This document shows, piece after piece, positions 63,416 to 64,000 of a stretch of DNA of 64,000 nucleotides. The DNA is from Merluccius polli (lineage: Eukaryota; Chordata; Actinopteri; Gadiformes; Merlucciidae). The notes beneath the pieces are model-generated. The model had not been told where the DNA came from. It ran no database searches and saw only the letters and a program-made list of their open reading frames with translations. Position numbers and translations under genes: made by a program. Each line of letters opens with the position of its first letter. The first letter of the stretch is position 1. The DNA is taken from NCBI GenBank assembly GCA_030340625.1, contig JAOPHQ010005738.1:5001-69000 (forward strand), read 5' to 3'.

Positions 63416-63560
63416 GTTTGTGATGACGTCGCATGAACGTCACCAGTTTAGTATTGTAAGTAAAAGTAGATTTCTTCCGGAAATAGATGACATGCAAGTA
63501 AAATAATTTTACATGCGTTCGTGCTTCGTGGGTGTAAATTGTTAAACGACGAAATCCAGA
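63416..63560 (-). promoter_or_regulatory. fam8a1 promoter region with TGACGT and ETS motifs
   Basis: On the minus strand, GGTGACGTTCATGCGACGTCA lies about 8-28 bases before the ATG (63423-63443), two CRE/UPRE-like TGACGT half-sites in opposite orientation. TTCTTCCGGAAAT at 63469-63481 is a symmetric ETS-like site. No TATA box seen. Confidence 0.4.
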
Positions 63561-63930
63561 CTTCCTTAGTGTACAATGGCACGACCCGCCCATAAAGGGT
63601 GACCACTAGTGCAGATGGTCCTTTCTACAACCAGTAGCTACTTTTAGTCATCACTAGAAACAAGGCCATGCTGCCCCATGCCAGCCATGTTCTAGACCTA
63701 AACTACTTGGTGAAAGCATGCCAGCAGCACTTCTCATTGTACCGATTAAATAATCAGCCCTGATGCATTTAATGAAACGCGGGGCGATGTTACCGCGGGG
63801 GCAGGGGTGCCCCCTACTGTTGGGAGGAAGTTAACTTTTTTTTTTTGAAGACGGTGTCAGATGGGTATAGTCTATCATGTTTGTTGTACTCTTAATTCAA
63901 ATAACCACGTAATGGCCTAACTACCGCGAC

Positions 63931-64000
63931 ATGGCGTCCGGCGCTGTTAGCCAGTCATGGCAAAACGACCGAACTGGCGTCATTTGGGATGTTAGTGTAA
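63931..64000 (+). CDS. possible first exon of a divergent neighbour (partial)
   Basis: ATG in a good context (accgcgacATGGCG) opens MASGAVSQSWQNDRTGVIWD and runs to the window edge, 515 bases from the fam8a1 start and pointing away from it. No family recognised; it may be chance. Confidence 0.25.
   Translation, partial: MASGAVSQSWQNDRTGVIWDVSV

Overview
The window is nuclear DNA of a vertebrate, almost certainly a teleost (ray-finned) fish. Three intron-containing vertebrate genes are recognisable. The rest is dense CA/GT, GA and TA microsatellite and fish-type transposable elements (hAT, PIF/Harbinger, P-like and foldback MITEs, an L2-type LINE and a solo LTR). The species cannot be fixed from the sequence.

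Layout. (1) Positions 35-22450, + strand: sixteen coding exons forming the 3' half of itga8 (integrin alpha-8), covering thigh, calf-1, calf-2, transmembrane helix and cytoplasmic tail, then a 3' UTR to about 23.6 kb. The beta-propeller exons lie to the left of the window. The introns hold microsatellites, two minisatellites, several MITEs with readable target-site duplications (TSDs), and two antisense pieces of nuclear rDNA (5.8S plus probable ITS1, and 28S). (2) 24.2-33.6 kb: a nest of transposons inside transposons. It includes a foldback of about 3.3 kb with a solo LTR at its centre and decayed Harbinger transposase and Myb-like reading frames. (3) 33.6-41.1 kb: TA-rich DNA, a dead L2-type LINE split by a hAT MITE, three P-like MITEs overall (one at 29 kb, two at 38.7-39.8 kb) that carry a THAP-domain first exon or its remnant, and a hAT transposase C-terminal exon. 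(4) 42.9-49.5 kb, - strand: atxn1 (ataxin-1), two coding exons, with a 5'-UTR segment containing a uORF and a probable long 3' UTR. (5) 49.5-60.7 kb: no coding sequence recognised; microsatellites, probably atxn1 5' non-coding/intronic DNA and the fam8a1 3' flank. (6) 60.7-63.4 kb, - strand: a complete five-exon fam8a1, followed by its promoter region and a possible divergent first exon at the right edge.

The three genes are not an operon and show no joint function. Integrin alpha-8 is a cell-surface RGD receptor subunit, ataxin-1 a nuclear transcriptional co-regulator, and FAM8A1 an ER membrane protein of the HRD1 ERAD complex. ATXN1 and FAM8A1 are also near each other in human (6p22.3), so that pair is conserved; itga8 beside them differs from human, where ITGA8 is on chromosome 10. 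The most interesting content is in the repeats: P-like MITEs that keep a THAP exon, the rDNA insertion flanked by a 26-bp duplication, and the transposon nest.
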